A DNA stretch of 64,000 bases from positions 1,488,001 to 1,552,000 of the forward strand of contig OY979725.1 in NCBI GenBank assembly GCA_963855995.1, in the 5' to 3' direction. This document shows, piece by piece, positions 13,401 through 28,400 of this stretch. The stretch's first letter is position 1. Every line of letters begins with the position of its first letter. A program made the translations under genes and the position numbers. Below the pieces are notes generated by a model that was not told the DNA's origin, did not search any database, and saw nothing but the letters and a program-made list of their open reading frames with translations. This stretch comes from Muricea muricata (Eukaryota; Cnidaria; Anthozoa; Malacalcyonacea; Plexauridae).

Positions 13401-16400
13401 AAGCGTATAAACTCCTGTTGTGTGTGATTGCGGTGGAGCACTTGGTGATGAAGATTGTGGGCTGGAAGAGCTCTTCTCAACGGAGGGTAAAATTGTCGTA
13501 GGCACAGAGACGCTTGGTGATGGAGAAGCACTGGGTGCAGGAGATTTATACCCACTGGTAGGAGGTGCAGCCGAGCTGCTCGGCGATTTTACTGTTGATA
13601 CACTATGTGTCTTTGTAGTCGGCGTATAAACGATTGGTGACGTTCTGGTTGATGTAGTGGGAGGAGCTGCACTTGTTGGACTGCTCACCTCTGGGGAGGA
13701 GGATGCACTCTTTTGTACAGAGGAAACAATTGTTGTAGGTACAGAGACGCTTGGTGACGGAGATCCACTGGGTGAGGGAGATTTATAAGCACTTGTGGGA
13801 GGTTGAACTGAGCTGCTTGGTGGTGGTACTGTTGATACACTACGTGTTTCTGTGGTCGGTGTATAAACGACTGGTGACGTTCTGGTTGATGTAGTGGGAG
13901 GAGCTGCACTTGTTGGACTGCTCACCTCTGGGTAGGAGGATGCACTCTTTTGTACAGAGGAAACAATTGTTGTAGGTACAGAGACGCTTGGTGACGGAGA
14001 TCCACTGGGTGAGGGAGATTTATAAGCACTTGTGGGAGGTTGAACTGAGCTGCTTGGTGGTTGTACTGTTGATACACTACGTGTCTCTGTAGTAGGCGTA
14101 TAAACGACTGGTGATGTTCTGGTTGATGAAGTGGGAGGAGCTGCACTTGTTGGACTGCTCACTTCTGGGGAAGAAGATGCACTCTTTTGTACTGAGGAAA
14201 CAATAGTTGTTGGCACAGAGACGCTTGGTGATGGAGAAGCACTGGGTGCAGGAGATTTATAAGCACTGGTTGAAGGTAGAACACTACTGGTTGGGGGTAG
14301 TAGGCTGGATACTGTAGATGGTGTCTGGGCAGATGAGCTCGGCAGTGAAGGACTTGATCTTGTAAATGTACGACTTGTGGTTGTTAAAGAACTTTGCTCA
14401 ATCGACGATGAGGCCACTGTTGTTGGAAGCGTATAAACTCCTGTTGTGTGTGATTGCGGTGGAGCACTTGGTGATGAAGCTTGTGGGCTGGAAGAGCTCT
14501 TCTCAACGGAGGGTAAAATTGTCGTAGGCACAGAGACGCTTGGTGATGGAGAAGCACTGGGTGCAGGAGATTTATACCCACTGGTAGGAGGTGCAGCCGA
14601 GCTGCTCGGCGATTTTACTGTTGATACACTATGTGTCTTTGTAGTCGGCGTATAAACGACTGGTGACGTTCTGGTTGATGTAGTGGGAGGAGCTGCACTT
14701 GTTGGACTGCTCACCTCTGGGGAGGAGGATGCACTCTTTTGTACAGAGGAAACAATTGTTGTAGGTACAGAGACGCTTGGTGACGGAGATCCACTGGGTG
14801 AGGGAGATTTATAAGCACTTGTGGGAGGTTGAACTGAGCTGCTTGGTGGTGGTACTGTTGATACACTACGTGTTTCTGTGGTCGGTGTATAAACGACTGG
14901 TGACGTTCTGGTTGATGTAGTGGGAGGAGCTGCACTTGTTGGACTGCTCACCTCTGGTGAGGAGGATGCACTCTTTTGTACAGAGGAAACAATTGTTGTA
15001 GGTACAGAGACGCTTGGTGACGGAGATCCACTGGGTGAAGGAGATTTATAAGCACTTGTGGGAGGTTGAACTGAGCTGCTTGGTGGTTGTACTGTTGATA
15101 CACTACGTGTCTCTGTAGTAGGTGTATAAACGACTGGTGATGTTCTGGTTGATGTAGTTGGGGGAGCTGCACTGGTAGGACTGCTCACCTCTGGGGAGGA
15201 AGATGCACTCTTTTGTACAGAGGAGACAATAGTTGTAGGTACGGAGACGCTTGGTGACGGAGAAGCACTGGGTGAAGGAGATTTATAAGCACTGGTTGAA
15301 GGTGGAACTGAGCTGCTTGGCGGATGCACTGTAGATACACTACGTGTCTCTGTAGTAGGTGTATAAACGACTGGTGATGTTCTGGTTGATGTAGTTGAGG
15401 GAGCTGCACTGGTAGGACTGCTCACCTCTGGGGAGGAAGATGCACTCTTTTGTACTGAGGAAACAATAGTTGTAGGCACAGAGACGCTTGGTGATGGAGA
15501 AGCACTGGGTGCAGGAGATTTATAAGCACTGGTTGAAGGTAGAACACTACTGGTTGGGGGTAGTAGGCTGGATGCTGTAGATGGTGTCTGGGCAGATGAG
15601 CTGGGCAGTGAAGGACTTGGTCTTGTAAATGTACGACTTGTGGTTGTTAAAGAACTTTGCTCAATCGACGATGAGGCCACTGTTGTTGGAAGCGTATAAA
15701 CTCCTGTTGTGTGTGATTGCGGTGGAGCACTTGGTGATGAAGCTTGTGGGCTGGAAGAGCTCTTCTCAACGGAGGGTAAAATTGTCGTAGGCACAGAGAC
15801 GCTTGGTGATGGAGAAGCACTGGGTGCAGGAGATTTATACCCACTGGTAGGAGGTGCAGCCGAGCTGCTCGGCGATTTTACTGTTGATACACTATGTGTC
15901 TTTGTAGTCGGCGTATAAACGACTGGTGACGTTCTGGTTGATGTAGTGGGAGGAGCTGCACTTGTTGGACTGCTCACCTCTGGGGAGGAGGAGGATGCAC
16001 TCTTTTGTACAGAGGAAACAATTGTTGTAGGTACAGAGACGCTTGGTGACGGAGATCCACTGGGTGAGGGAGATTTATAAGCACTTGTGGGAGGTTGAAC
16101 TGAGCTGCTTGGTGGTGGTACTGTTGATACACTACGTGTCTCTGTGGTCGGTGTATAAACGACTGGTGACGTTCTGGTTGATGTAGTGGGAGGAGCTGCA
16201 CTTGTTGGACTGCTCACCTCTGGGGAGGAGGATGCACTCTTTTGTACAGAGGAAACAATTGTTGTAGGTACAGAGACGCTTGGTGACGGAGATCCACTGG
16301 GTGAGGGAGATTTATAAGCACTTGTGGGAGGTTGAACTGAGCTGCTTGGTGGTGGTACTGTTGATACACTACGTGTTTCTGTGGTCGGTGTATAAACGAC

Positions 16401-19400
16401 TGGTGACGTTCTGGTTGATGTAGTGGGAGGAGCTGCACTTGTTGGACTGCTCACCTCTGGTGAGGAGGATGCACTCTTTTGTACAGAGGAAACAATTGTT
16501 GTAGGTACAGAGACGCTTGGTGACGGAGATCCACTGGGTGAAGGAGATTTATAAGCACTTGTGGGAGGTTGAACTGAGCTGCTTGGTGGTTGTACTGTTG
16601 ATACACTACGTGTCTCTGTAGTAGGTGTATAAACGACTGGTGATGTTCTGGTTGATGTAGTTGGGGGAGCTGCACTGGTAGGACTGCTCACCTCTGGGGA
16701 GGAAGATGCACTCTTTTGTACAGAGGAGACAATAGTTGTAGGTACGGAGACGCTTGGTGACGGAGAAACACTGGGTGAAGGAGATTTATAAGCACTGGTT
16801 GAAGGTGGAACTGAGCTGCTTGGCGGATGCACTGTAGATACACTACGTGTCTCTGTAGTAGGTGTATAAAAGACTGGAGATGTTCTGGTTGATGAAGTGG
16901 GAGGAGCTGCACTTGTTGGACTGCTCACTTCTGGGGAAGAAGATGCACTCTTTTGTACTGAGGAAACAATAGTTGTTGGCACAGAGACGCTTGCTGATGG
17001 AGAAGCACTGGGTGCAGGAGATTTATAAGCACTGGTTGAAGGTAGAACACTACTGGTTGGGGGTAGTAGGCTGGATGCTGTAGATGGTGTCTGGGCAGAT
17101 GAGCTCGGCAGTGAAGGACTTGGTCTTGTAAATGTACGACTTGTGGTTGTTAAAGAACTTTGCTCAATCGACGATGAGGCCACTGTTGTTGGAAGCGTAT
17201 AAACTCCTGTTGTGTGTGATTGCGGTGGAGCACTTGGTGATGAAGCTTGTGGGCTGGAAGAGCTCTTCTCAACGGAGGGTAAAATTGTCGTAGGCACAGA
17301 GACGCTTGGTGATGGAGAAGCACTGGGTGCAGGAGATTTATACCCACTGGTAGGAGGTGCAGCCGAGCTGCTCGGCGATTTTACTGTTGATACACTATGT
17401 GTCTTTGTAGTCGGCGTATAAACGACTGGTGACGTTCTGGTTGATGTAGTGGGAGGAGCTGCACTTGTTGGACTGCTCACCTCTGGGGAGGAGGATGCAC
17501 TCTTTTGTACAGAGGAAACAATTGTTGTAGGTACAGAGACGCTTGGTGACGGAGATCCACTGGGTGAGGGAGATTTATAAGCACTTGTGGGAGGTTGAAC
17601 TGAGCTGCTTGGTGGTGGTACTGTTGATACACTACGTGTTTCTGTGGTCGGTGTATAAACGACTGGTGACGTTCTGGTTGATGTAGTGGGAGGAGCTGCA
17701 CTTGTTGGACTGCTCACCTCTGGTGAGGAGGATGCACTCTTTTGTACAGAGGAAACAATTGTTGTAGGTACAGAGACGCTTGGTGACGGAGATCCACTGG
17801 GTGAAGGAGATTTATAAGCACTTGTGGGAGGTTGAACTGAGCTGCTTGGTGGTTGTACTGTTGATACACTACGTGTCTCTGTAGTAGGTGTATAAACGAC
17901 TGGTGATGTTCTGGTTGATGTAGTTGGGGGAGCTGCACTGGTAGGACTGCTCACCTCTGGGGAGGAAGATGCACTCTTTTGTACAGAGGAGACAATAGTT
18001 GTAGGTACGGAGACGCTTGGTGACGGAGAAACACTGGGTGAAGGAGATTTATAAGCACTGGTTGAAGGTGGAACTGAGCTGCTTGGCGGATGCACTGTAG
18101 ATACACTACGTGTCTCTGTAGTAGGTGTATAAAAGACTGGAGATGTTCTGGTTGATGAAGTGGGAGGAGCTGCACTTGTTGGACTGCTCACTTCTGGGGA
18201 AGAAGATGCACTCTTTTGTACTGAGGAAACAATAGTTGTTGGCACAGAGACGCTTGCTGATGGAGAAGCACTGGGTGCAGGAGATTTATAAGCACTGGTT
18301 GAAGGTAGAACACTGCTGGTTGGGGGTAGTAGGCTGGATGCTGTAGATGGTGTCTGGGCAGATGAGCTCGGCAGTGAAGGACTTGGTCTTGTAAATGTAC
18401 GACTTGTGGTTGTTAAAGAACTTTGCTCAATCGACGATGAGGCCACTGTTGTTGGAAGCGTATAAACTCCTGTTGTGTGTGATTGCGGTGGAGCACTTGG
18501 TGATGAAGCTTGTGGGCTGGAAGAGCTCTTCTCAACGGAGGGTAAAATTGTCGTAGGCACAGAGACGCTTGGTGATGGAGAAGCACTGGGTGCAGGAGAT
18601 TTATACCCACTGGTAGGAGGTGCAGCCGAGCTGCTCGGCGATTTTACTGTTGATACACTATGTGTCTTTGTAGTCGGCGTATAAACGACTGGTGACGTTC
18701 TGGTTGATGTAGTGGGAGGAGCTGCACTTGTTGGACTGCTCACCTCTGGGGAGGAGGATGCACTCTTTTGTACAGAGGAAACAATTGTTGTAGGTACAGA
18801 GACGCTTGGTGACGGAGATCCACTGGGTGAGGGAGATTTATAAGCACTTGTGGGAGGTTGAACTGAGCTGCTTGGTGGTGGTACTGTTGATACACTACGT
18901 GTCTCTGTGGTCGGTGTATAAACGACTGGTGACGTTCTGGTTGATGTAGTGGGAGGAGCTGCACTTGTTGGACTGCTTACCTCTGGTGAGGAGGATGCAC
19001 TCTTTTGTACAGAGGAGACAATAGTTGTAGGTACAGAGACGCTTGGTGACGGAGATCCACTGGGTGAAGGAGATTTATAAGCACTTGTGGGAGGTTGAAC
19101 TGAGCTGCTTGGTGGTATTACCGTTGATACACTATGTGTCTCTGTAGTAGGTGTATAAACGACTGGTGATGTTCTGGTTGATGTAGTTGAGGGAGCTGCA
19201 CTGGTAGGACTGCTCACCTCTGGGGAGGAAGATGCACTCTTTTGTACTGAGGAAACAATAGTTGTAGGCACAGAGACGCTTGGTGATGGAGAAGCACTGG
19301 GTGCAGGAGATTTATAAGCACTGGTTGAAGGTAGAACACTACTGGTTGGGGGTAGTAGGCTGGATGCTGTAGATGGTGTCTGGGCAGATGAGCTGGGCAG

Positions 19401-22400
19401 TGAAGGACTTGGTCTTGTAAATGTACGACTTGTGGTTGTTAAAGAACTTTGCTCAATCGACGATGAGGCCACTGTTGTTGGAAGCGTATAAACTCCTGTT
19501 GTGTGTGATTGCGGTGGAGCACTTGGTGATGAAGCTTGTGGGCTGGAAGAGCTCTTCTCAACGGAGGGTAAAATTGTCGTAGGCACAGAGACGCTTGGTG
19601 ATGGAGAAGCACTGGGTGCAGGAGATTTATACCCACTGGTAGGAGGTGCAGCCGAGCTGCTCGGCGATTTTACTGTTGATACACTATGTGTCTTTGTAGT
19701 CGGCGTATAAACGACTGATGACGTTCTGGTTGATGTAGTGGGAGGAGCTGCACTTGTTGGACTGCTCACCTCTGGGGAGGAGGAGGATGCACTCTTTTGT
19801 ACAGAGGAAACAATTGTTGTAGGTACAGAGACGCTTGGTGACGGAGATCCACTGGGTGAAGGAGATTTATAAGCACTGGTTGAAGGTGGAACTGAGCTGC
19901 TTGGTGGTTGCACTGTAGATACACTACGTGTCTCTGTAGTAGGTGTATAAACGACTGGTGATGTTCTGGTTGATGAAGTGGGAGGAGCTGCACTTGTTGG
20001 ACTGCTCACTTCTGGGGAAGAAGATGCACTCTTTTGTACTGAGGAAACAATAGTTGTTGGCACAGAGACGCTTGGTGATGGAGAAGCACTGGGTGCAGGA
20101 GATTTATAAGCACTGGTTGAAGGTAGAACACTACTGGTTGGGGGTAGTAGGCTGGATGCTGTAGATGGTGTCTGGGCAGATGAGCTGGGCAGTGAAGGAC
20201 TTGGTCTTGTAAATGTACGACTTGTGGTTGTTAAAGAACTTTGCTCAATCGACGATGAGGCCACTGTTGTTGGAAGCGTATAAACTCCTGTTGTGTGTGA
20301 TTGTGGTGGAGCACTTGGTGATGAAGCTTGTGGGCTGGAAGAGCTCTTCTCAACGGAGGGTAAAATTGTCGTAGGCACAGAGACGCTTGGTGATGGAGAA
20401 GCACTGGGTGCAGGAGATTTATACCCACTGGTAGGAGGTGCAGCCGAGCTGCTCGGCGATTTTACTGTTGATACACTATGTGTCTTTGTAGTCGGCGTAT
20501 AAACGACTGGTGACGTTCTGGTTGATGTAGTGGGAGGAGCTGCACTTGTTGGACTGCTCACCTCTGGGGAGGAGGATGCACTCTTTTGTTTAGAGGAAAC
20601 AATTGTTGTAGGTACAGAGACGCTTGGTGACGGAGAAACACTGGGTGAAGGAGATTTATAAGCACTTGTGGGAGGTTGAACTGAGCTGCTTGGTGGTGGT
20701 ACTGTTGATACACTACGTGTTTCTGTGGTTGGTGTATAAACGACTGGTGACGTTCTGGTTGATGTAGTGGGAGGAGCTGCACTTGTTGGACTGCTCACCT
20801 CTGGTGAGGAGGATGCACTCTTTTGTACAGAGGAAATAATTGTTGTAGGTACAGAGACGCTTGGTGACGGAGATCCACTGGGTGAAGGAGATTTATAAGC
20901 ACTTGTGGGAGGTTGAACTGAGCTGCTTGGTGGTATTACCGTTGATACACTACGTGTCTCTGTAGTAGGTGTATAAACGGCTGGTGATGTTCTGGTTGAT
21001 GTAGTTGGGGGAGCTGCACTGGTAGGACTGCTCACCTCTGGGGAGGAAGATGCACTCTTTTGTACAGAGGAGACAATAGTTGTAGGTACGGAGACGCTTG
21101 GTGACGGAGAAGCACTGGGTGAAGGAGATTTATAAGCACTGGTTGAAGGTGGAACTGAGCTGCTTGGTGGTTGCACTGTAGATACACTACGTGTCTCTGT
21201 AGTAGGTGTATAAACGACTGGTGATGTTCTGGTTGATGAAGTGGGAGGAGCTGCACTTGTTGGACTGCTCACTTCTGGGGAAGAAGATGCACTCTTTTGT
21301 ACTGAGGAAACAATAGTTGTAGGCACAGAGACGCTTGGTGATGGAGAAGCACTGGGTGCAGGAGATTTATAAGCACTGGTTGAAGGTAGAACACTACTGG
21401 TTGGGGGTAGTAGGCTGGATGCTGTAGATGGTGTCTGGGCAGATGAGCTGGGCAGTGAAGGACTTGGTCTTGTAAATGTACGACTTGTGGTTGTTAAAGA
21501 ACTTTGCTCAATCGACGATGAGGCCACTGTTGTTGGAAGCGTATAAACTCCTGTTGTGTGTGATTGCGGTGGAGCACTTGGTGATGAAGCTTGTGGGCTG
21601 GAAGAGCTCTTCTCAACGGAGGGTAAAATTGTCGTAGGCACAGAGACGCTTGGTGATGGAGAAGCACTGGGTGCAGGAGATTTATACCCACTGGTAGGAG
21701 GTGCAGCCGAGCTGCTCGGCGATTTTACTGTTGATACACTATGTGTCTTTGTAGTCGGCGTATAAACGACTGGTGACGTTCTGGTTGATGTAGTGGGAGG
21801 AGCTGCACTTGTTGGACTGCTCACCTCTGGGGAGGAGGATGCACTCTTTTGTACAGAGGAAACAATTGTTGTAGGTACAGAGACGCTTGGTGACGGAGAA
21901 GCACTGGGTGAAGGAGATTTATAAGCACTTGTGGGAGGTTGAACTGAGCTGCTTGGTGGTGGTACTGTTGATACACTACGTGTTTCTGTGGTCGGTGTAT
22001 AAACGACTGGTGACGTTCTGGTTGATGTAGTGGGAGGAGCTGCACTTGTTGGACTGCTCACCTCTGGTGAGGAGGATGCACTCTTTTGTACAGAGGAAAC
22101 AATTGTTGTAGGTACAGAGACGCTTGGTGACGGAGATCCACTGGGTGAAGGAGATTTATAAGCACTTGTGGGAGGTTGAACTGAGCTGCTTGGTGGTATT
22201 ACCGTTGATACACTACGTGTCTCTGTAGTAGGTGTATAAACGACTGGTGATGTTCTGGTTGATGTAGTTGGGGGAGCTGCACTGGTAGGACTGCTCACCT
22301 CTGGGGAGGAAGATGCACTCTTTTGTACAGAGGAGACAATAGTTGTAGGTACGGAGACGCTTGGTGACGGAGAAGCACTGGGTGAAGGAGATTTATAAGC

Positions 22401-25400
22401 ACTGGTTGAAGGTGGAACTGAGCTGCCTGGTGGTTGCACTGTAAATACACTACGTGTCTCTGTAGTAGGTGTATAAACGACTGGTGATGTTCTGGTTGAT
22501 GAACTGGGAGGAGCTGCACTTGTTGGACTGCTCACTTCTGGGGAAGAAGATGCACTCTTTTGTACTGAGGAAACAATAGTTGTAGGCACAGAGACGCTTG
22601 GTGATGGAGAAGCACTGGGTGCAGGAGATTTATAAGCACTGGTTGAAGGAAGATTACTACTGGTTGGGGGTAGTAGGCTCGATGCTGTAGATGGTGTCTG
22701 GGCAGATGAGCTGGGCAGTGAAGGACTTGGTCTTGTAAATGTACGACTTGTGGTTGTTAAAGAACTTTGCTCAATCGACGATGAGGCCACTGTTGTTGGA
22801 AGCGTATAAACTCCTGTTGTGTGTGATTGCGGTGGAGCACTTGGTGATGAAGCTTGTGGGCTGGAAGAGCTCTTCTCAACGGAGGGTAAAATTGTCGTAG
22901 GCACAGAGACGCTTGGTGATGGAGAAGCACTGGGTGCAGGAGATTTATACCCACTGGTAGGAGGTGCAGCCGAGCTGCTCGGCGATTTTACTGTTGATAC
23001 ACTATGTGTCTTTGTAGTCGGTGTATAAACGACTGGTGACGTTCTGGTTGATGTAGTGGGAGGAGCTGCACTTGTTGGACTGCTCACCTCTGGGGAGGAG
23101 GATGCACTCTTTTGTACAGAGGAAACAATTGTTGTAGGTACAGAGACGCTTGGTGACGGAGAAGCACTGGGTGAAGGAGATTTATAAGCACTTGTGGGAG
23201 GTTGAACTGAGCTGCTTGGTGGTGGTACTGTTGATACACTACGTGTTTCTGTGGTCGGTGTATAATTGACTGGTGACGTTCTGGTTGATGTAGTGGGAGG
23301 AGCTGCACTTGTTGGACTGCTCATTTCTGGTGAGGAGGATGCACTCTTTTGTACAGAGGAAACAATTGTTGTAGGTACAGAGACGCTTGGTGACGGAGAT
23401 CCACTGGGTGAAGGAGATTTATAAGCACTTGTGGGAGGTTGAACTGAGCTGCTTGGTGGTATTACCGTTGATACACTACGTGTCTCTGTAGTAGGTGTAT
23501 AAACGACTGGTGATGTTCTGGTTGATGTAGTTGGGGGAGCTGCACTGGTAGGACTGCTCACCTCTGGGGAGGAAGATGCACTCTTTTGTACAGAGGAAAC
23601 AATAGTTGTAGGTACGGAGACGCTTGGTGACGGAGAAGCACTGGGTGAAGGAGATTTATAAGCACTGGTTGAAGGTGGAACTGAGCTGCTTGGTGGTTGC
23701 ACTGTAGATACACTACGTGTCTCTGTAGTAGGTGTATAAACGACTGGTGATGTTCTGGTTGATGAACTGGGAGGAGCTGCACTTGTTGGACTGCTCACTT
23801 CTGGGGAAGAAGATGCACTCTTTTGTACTGAGGAAACAATAGTTGTAGGCACAGAGACGCTTGGTGATGGAGAAGCACTGGGTGCAGGAGATTTATAAGC
23901 ACTGGTTGAAGGAAGATTACTACTGGTTGGGGGTAGTAGGCTCGATGCTGTAGATGGTGTCTGGGCAGATGAGCTGGGCAGTGAAGGACTTGGTCTTGTA
24001 AATGTACGACTTGTGGTTGTTAAAGAACTTTGCTCAATCGACGATGAGGCCACTGTTGTTGGAAGCGTATAAACTCCTGTTGTGTGTGATTGCGGTGGAG
24101 CACTTGGTGATGAAGCTTGTGGGCTGGAAGAGCTCTTCTCAACGGAGGGTAAAATTGTCGTAGGCACAGAGACGCTTGGTGATGGAGAAGCACTGGGTGC
24201 AGGAGATTTATACCCACTGGTAGGAGGTGCAGCCGAGCTGCTCGGCGATTTTACTGTTGATACACTATGTGTCTTTGTAGTCGGGGTATAAACGACTGGT
24301 GACGTTCTGGTTGATGTAGTGGGAGGAGCTGCACTTGTTGGACTGCTCACCTCTGGGGAGGAGGATGCACTCTTTTGTACAGAGGAAACAATTGTTGTAG
24401 GTACAGAGACGCTTGGTGACGGAGAAGCACTGGGTGAAGGAGATTTATAAGCACTTGTGGGAGGTTGAACTGAGCTGCTTGGTGGTGGTACTGTTGATAC
24501 ACTACGTGTTTCTGTGGTCGGTGTATAAACGACTGGTGACGTTCTGGTTGATGTAGTGGGAGGAGCTGCACTTGTTGGACTGCTCACCTCTGGTGAGGAG
24601 GATGCACTCTTTTGTACAGAGGAAACAATTGTTGTAGGTACAGAGACGCTTGGTGACGGAGATCCACTGGGTGAAGGAGATTTATAAGCACTTGTGGGAG
24701 GTTGAACTGAGCTGCTTGGTGGTATTACCGTTGATACACTACGTGTCTCTGTAGTAGGTGTATAAACGACTGGTGATGTTCTGGTTGATGTAGTTGGGGG
24801 AGCTGCACTGGTAGGACTGCTCACCTCTGGGGAGGAAGATGCACTCTTTTGTACAGAGGAGACAATAGTTGTAGGTACGGAGACGCTTGGTGACGGAGAA
24901 GCACTGGGTGAAGGAGATTTATAAGCACTTGTGGGAGGTTGAACTGAGCTGCTTGGTGGTGGTACTGTTGATACACTACGTGTTTCTGTAGTAGGTGTAT
25001 AAACGACTGGTGATGTTCTGGTTGATGAACTGGGAGGAGCTGCACTTGTTGGACTGCTCACTTCTGGGGAAGAAGATGCACTCTTTTGTACTGAGGAAAC
25101 AATAGTTGTAGGCACAGAGACGCTTGGTGATGGAGAAGCACTGGGTGCAGGAGATTTATAAGCACTGGTTGAAGGAAGATTACTACTGGTTGGGGGTAGT
25201 AGGCTCGATGCTGTAGATGGTGTCTGGGCAGATGAGCTGGGCAGTGAAGGACTTGGTCTTGTAAATGTACGACTTGTGGTTGTTAAAGAACTTTGCTCAA
25301 TCGACGATGAGGCCACTGTTGTTGGAAGCGTATAAACTCCTGTTGTGTGTGATTGCGGTGGAGCACTTGGTGATGAAGCTTGTGGGCTGGAAGAGCTCTT

Positions 25401-28400
25401 CTCAACGGAGGGTAAAATTGTCGTAGGCACAGAGACGCTTGGTGATGGAGAAGCACTGGGTGCAGGAGATTTATACCCACTGGTAGGAGGTGCAGCCGAG
25501 CTGCTCGGCGATTTTACTGTTGATACACTATGTGTCTTTGTAGTCGGTGTATAAACGACTGGTGACGTTCTGGTTGATGTAGTGGGAGGAGCTGCACTTG
25601 TTGGACTGCTCACCTCTGGGGAGGAGGATGCACTCTTTTGTACAGAGGAAACAATTGTTGTAGGTACAGAGACGCTTGGTGACGGAGAAGCACTGGGTGA
25701 AGGAGATTTATAAGCACTTGTGGGAGGTTGAACTGAGCTGCTTAGTGGTGGTACTGTTGATACACTACGTGTTTCTGTGGTCGGTGTATAAACGACTGGT
25801 GACGTTCTGGTTGATGTAGTGGGAGGAGCTGCACTTGTTGGACTGCTCACCTCTGGTGAGGAGGATGCACTCTTTTGTACAGAGGAAACAATTGTTGTAG
25901 GTACAGAGACGCTTGGTGACGGAGATCCACTGGGTGAAGGAGATTTATAAGCACTTGTGGGAGGTTGAACTGAGCTGCTTAGTGGTATTACCGTTGATAC
26001 ACTACGTGTCTCTGTAGTAGGTGTATAAACGACTGGTGATGTTCTGGTTGATGTAGTTGGGGGAGCTGCACTGGTAGGACTGCTCACCTCTGGGGAGGAA
26101 GATGCACTCTTTTGTACAGAGGAGACAATAGTTGTAGGTACGGAGATGCTTGGTGACGGAGAAGCACTGGGTGAAGGAGATTTATAAGCACTGGTTGAAG
26201 GTGGAACTGAGCTGCTTGGTGGTGGTACTGTTGATACACTACGTGTTTCTGTAGTAGGTGTATAAACGACTGGTGATGTTCTGGTTGATGAACTGGGAGG
26301 AGCTGCACTTGTTGGACTGCTCACTTCTGGGGAAGAAGATGCACTCTTTTGTACTGAGGAAACAATAGTTGTAGGCACAGAGACGCTTGGTGATGGAGAA
26401 GCACTGGGTGCAGGAGATTTATAAGCACTGGTTGAAGGAAGATTACTACTGGTTGGGGGTAGTAGGCTCGATGCTGTAGATGGTGTCTGGGCAGATGAGC
26501 TGGGCAGTGAAGGACTTGGTCTTGTAAATGTACGACTTGTGGTTGTTAAAGAACTTTGCTCAATCGACGATGAGGCCACTGTTGTTGGAAGCGTATAAAC
26601 TCCTGTTGTGTGTGATTGCGGTGGAGCACTTGGTGATGAAGCTTGTGGGCTGGAAGAGCTCTTCTCAACGGAGGGTAAAATTGTCGTAGGCACAGAGACG
26701 CTTGGTGATGGAGAAGCACTGGGTGCAGGAGATTTATACCCACTGGTAGGAGGTGCAGCCGAGCTGCTCGGCGATTTTACTGTTGATACACTATGTGTCT
26801 TTGTAGTCGGTGTATAAACGACTGGTGACGTTCTGGTTGATGTAGTGGGAGGAGCTGCACTTGTTGGACTGCTCACCTCTGGTGAGGAGGATGCACTCTT
26901 TTGTACAGAGGAAACAATTGTTGTAGGTACAGAGACGCTTGGTGACGGAGATCCACTGGGTGAAGGAGATTTATAAGCACTTGTGGGAGGTTGAACTGAG
27001 CTGCTTGGTGGTGGTACTGTTGATACACTACGTGTTTCTGTGGTCGGTGTATAAACGACTGGTGACGTTCTGGTTGATGTAGTGGGAGGAGCTGCACTTG
27101 TTGGACTGCTCACCTCTGGTGAGGAGGATGCACTCTTTTGTACAGAGGAAACAATTGTTGTAGGTACAGAGACGCTTGGTGACGGAGATCCACTGGGTGA
27201 AGGAGATTTATAAGCACTTGTGGGAGGTTGAACTGAGCTGCTTGGTGGTATTACCGTTGATACACTACGTGTCTCTGTAGTAGGTGTGTAAACGACTGGT
27301 GATGTTCTGGTTGATGTAGTTGGGGGAGCTGCACTGGTAGGACTGCTCACCTCTGGGGAGGAAGATGCACTCTTTTGTACAGAGGAGACAATAGTTGTAG
27401 GTACGGAGACGCTTGGTGACGGAGAAGCACTGGGTGAAGGAGATTTATAAGCACTGGTTGAAGGTGGAACTGAGCTGCTTGGTGGTTGCACTGTAGATAC
27501 ACTACGTGTCTCTGTAGTAGGTGTATAAACGACTGGTGATGTTCTGGTTGATGAACTGGGAGGAGCTGCACTTGTTGGACTGCTCACTTCTGGGGAAGAA
27601 GATGCACTCTTTTGTACTGAGGAAACAATAGTTGTAGGCACAGAGACGCTTGGTGATGGAGAAGCACTGGGTGCAGGAGATTTATAAGCACTGGTTGAAG
27701 GAAGATTACTACTGGTTGGGGGTAGTAGGCTCGATGCTGTAGATGGTGTCTGGGCAGATGAGCTGGGCAGTGAAGGACTTGGTCTTGTAAATGTACGACT
27801 TGTGGTTGTTAAAGAACTTTGCTCAATCGACGATGAGGCCACTGTTGTTGGAAGCGTATAAACTCCTGTTGTGTGTGATTGCGGTGGAGCACTTGGTGAT
27901 GAAGCTTGTGGGCTGGAAGAGCTCTTCTCAACGGAGGGTAAAATTGTCGAAGGCACAGAGACGCTTGGTGATGGAGAAGCACTGGGTGCAGGAGATTTAT
28001 ACCCACTGGTAGGAGGTGCAGCCGAGCTGCTCGGCGATTTTACTGTTGATACACTATGTGTCTTTGTAGTCGGTGTATAAACGACTGGTGACGTTCTGGT
28101 TGATGTAGTGGGAGGAGCTGCACTTGTTGGACTGCTCACCTCTGGGGAGGAGGATGCACTCTTTTGTACAGAGGAAACAATTGTTGTAGGTACAGAGACG
28201 CTTGGTGACGGAGATCCACTGGGTGAGGGAGATTTATAAGCACTTGTGGGAGGTTGAACTGAGCTGCTTGGTGGTTGTACTGTTGATACACTACGTGTCT
28301 CTGTGGTCGGTGTATAAACGACTGGTGACGTTCTGGTTGATGTAGTGGGAGGAGCTGCACTTGTTGGACTGCTAACCTCTGGGGAGGGGGATGCACTCTT

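Noticed and set aside
13358-28080. Dozens of 65-75-codon open frames on both strands across the mucin array, including a 69-codon plus-strand frame ([11 protein letters not shown]...) repeated 13 times
   Set aside because: They recur with exactly the spacing of the mucin super-repeat and are open only because the repeat unit lacks stops in those frames. The plus-strand frame starts inside a coding exon with no independent signals.
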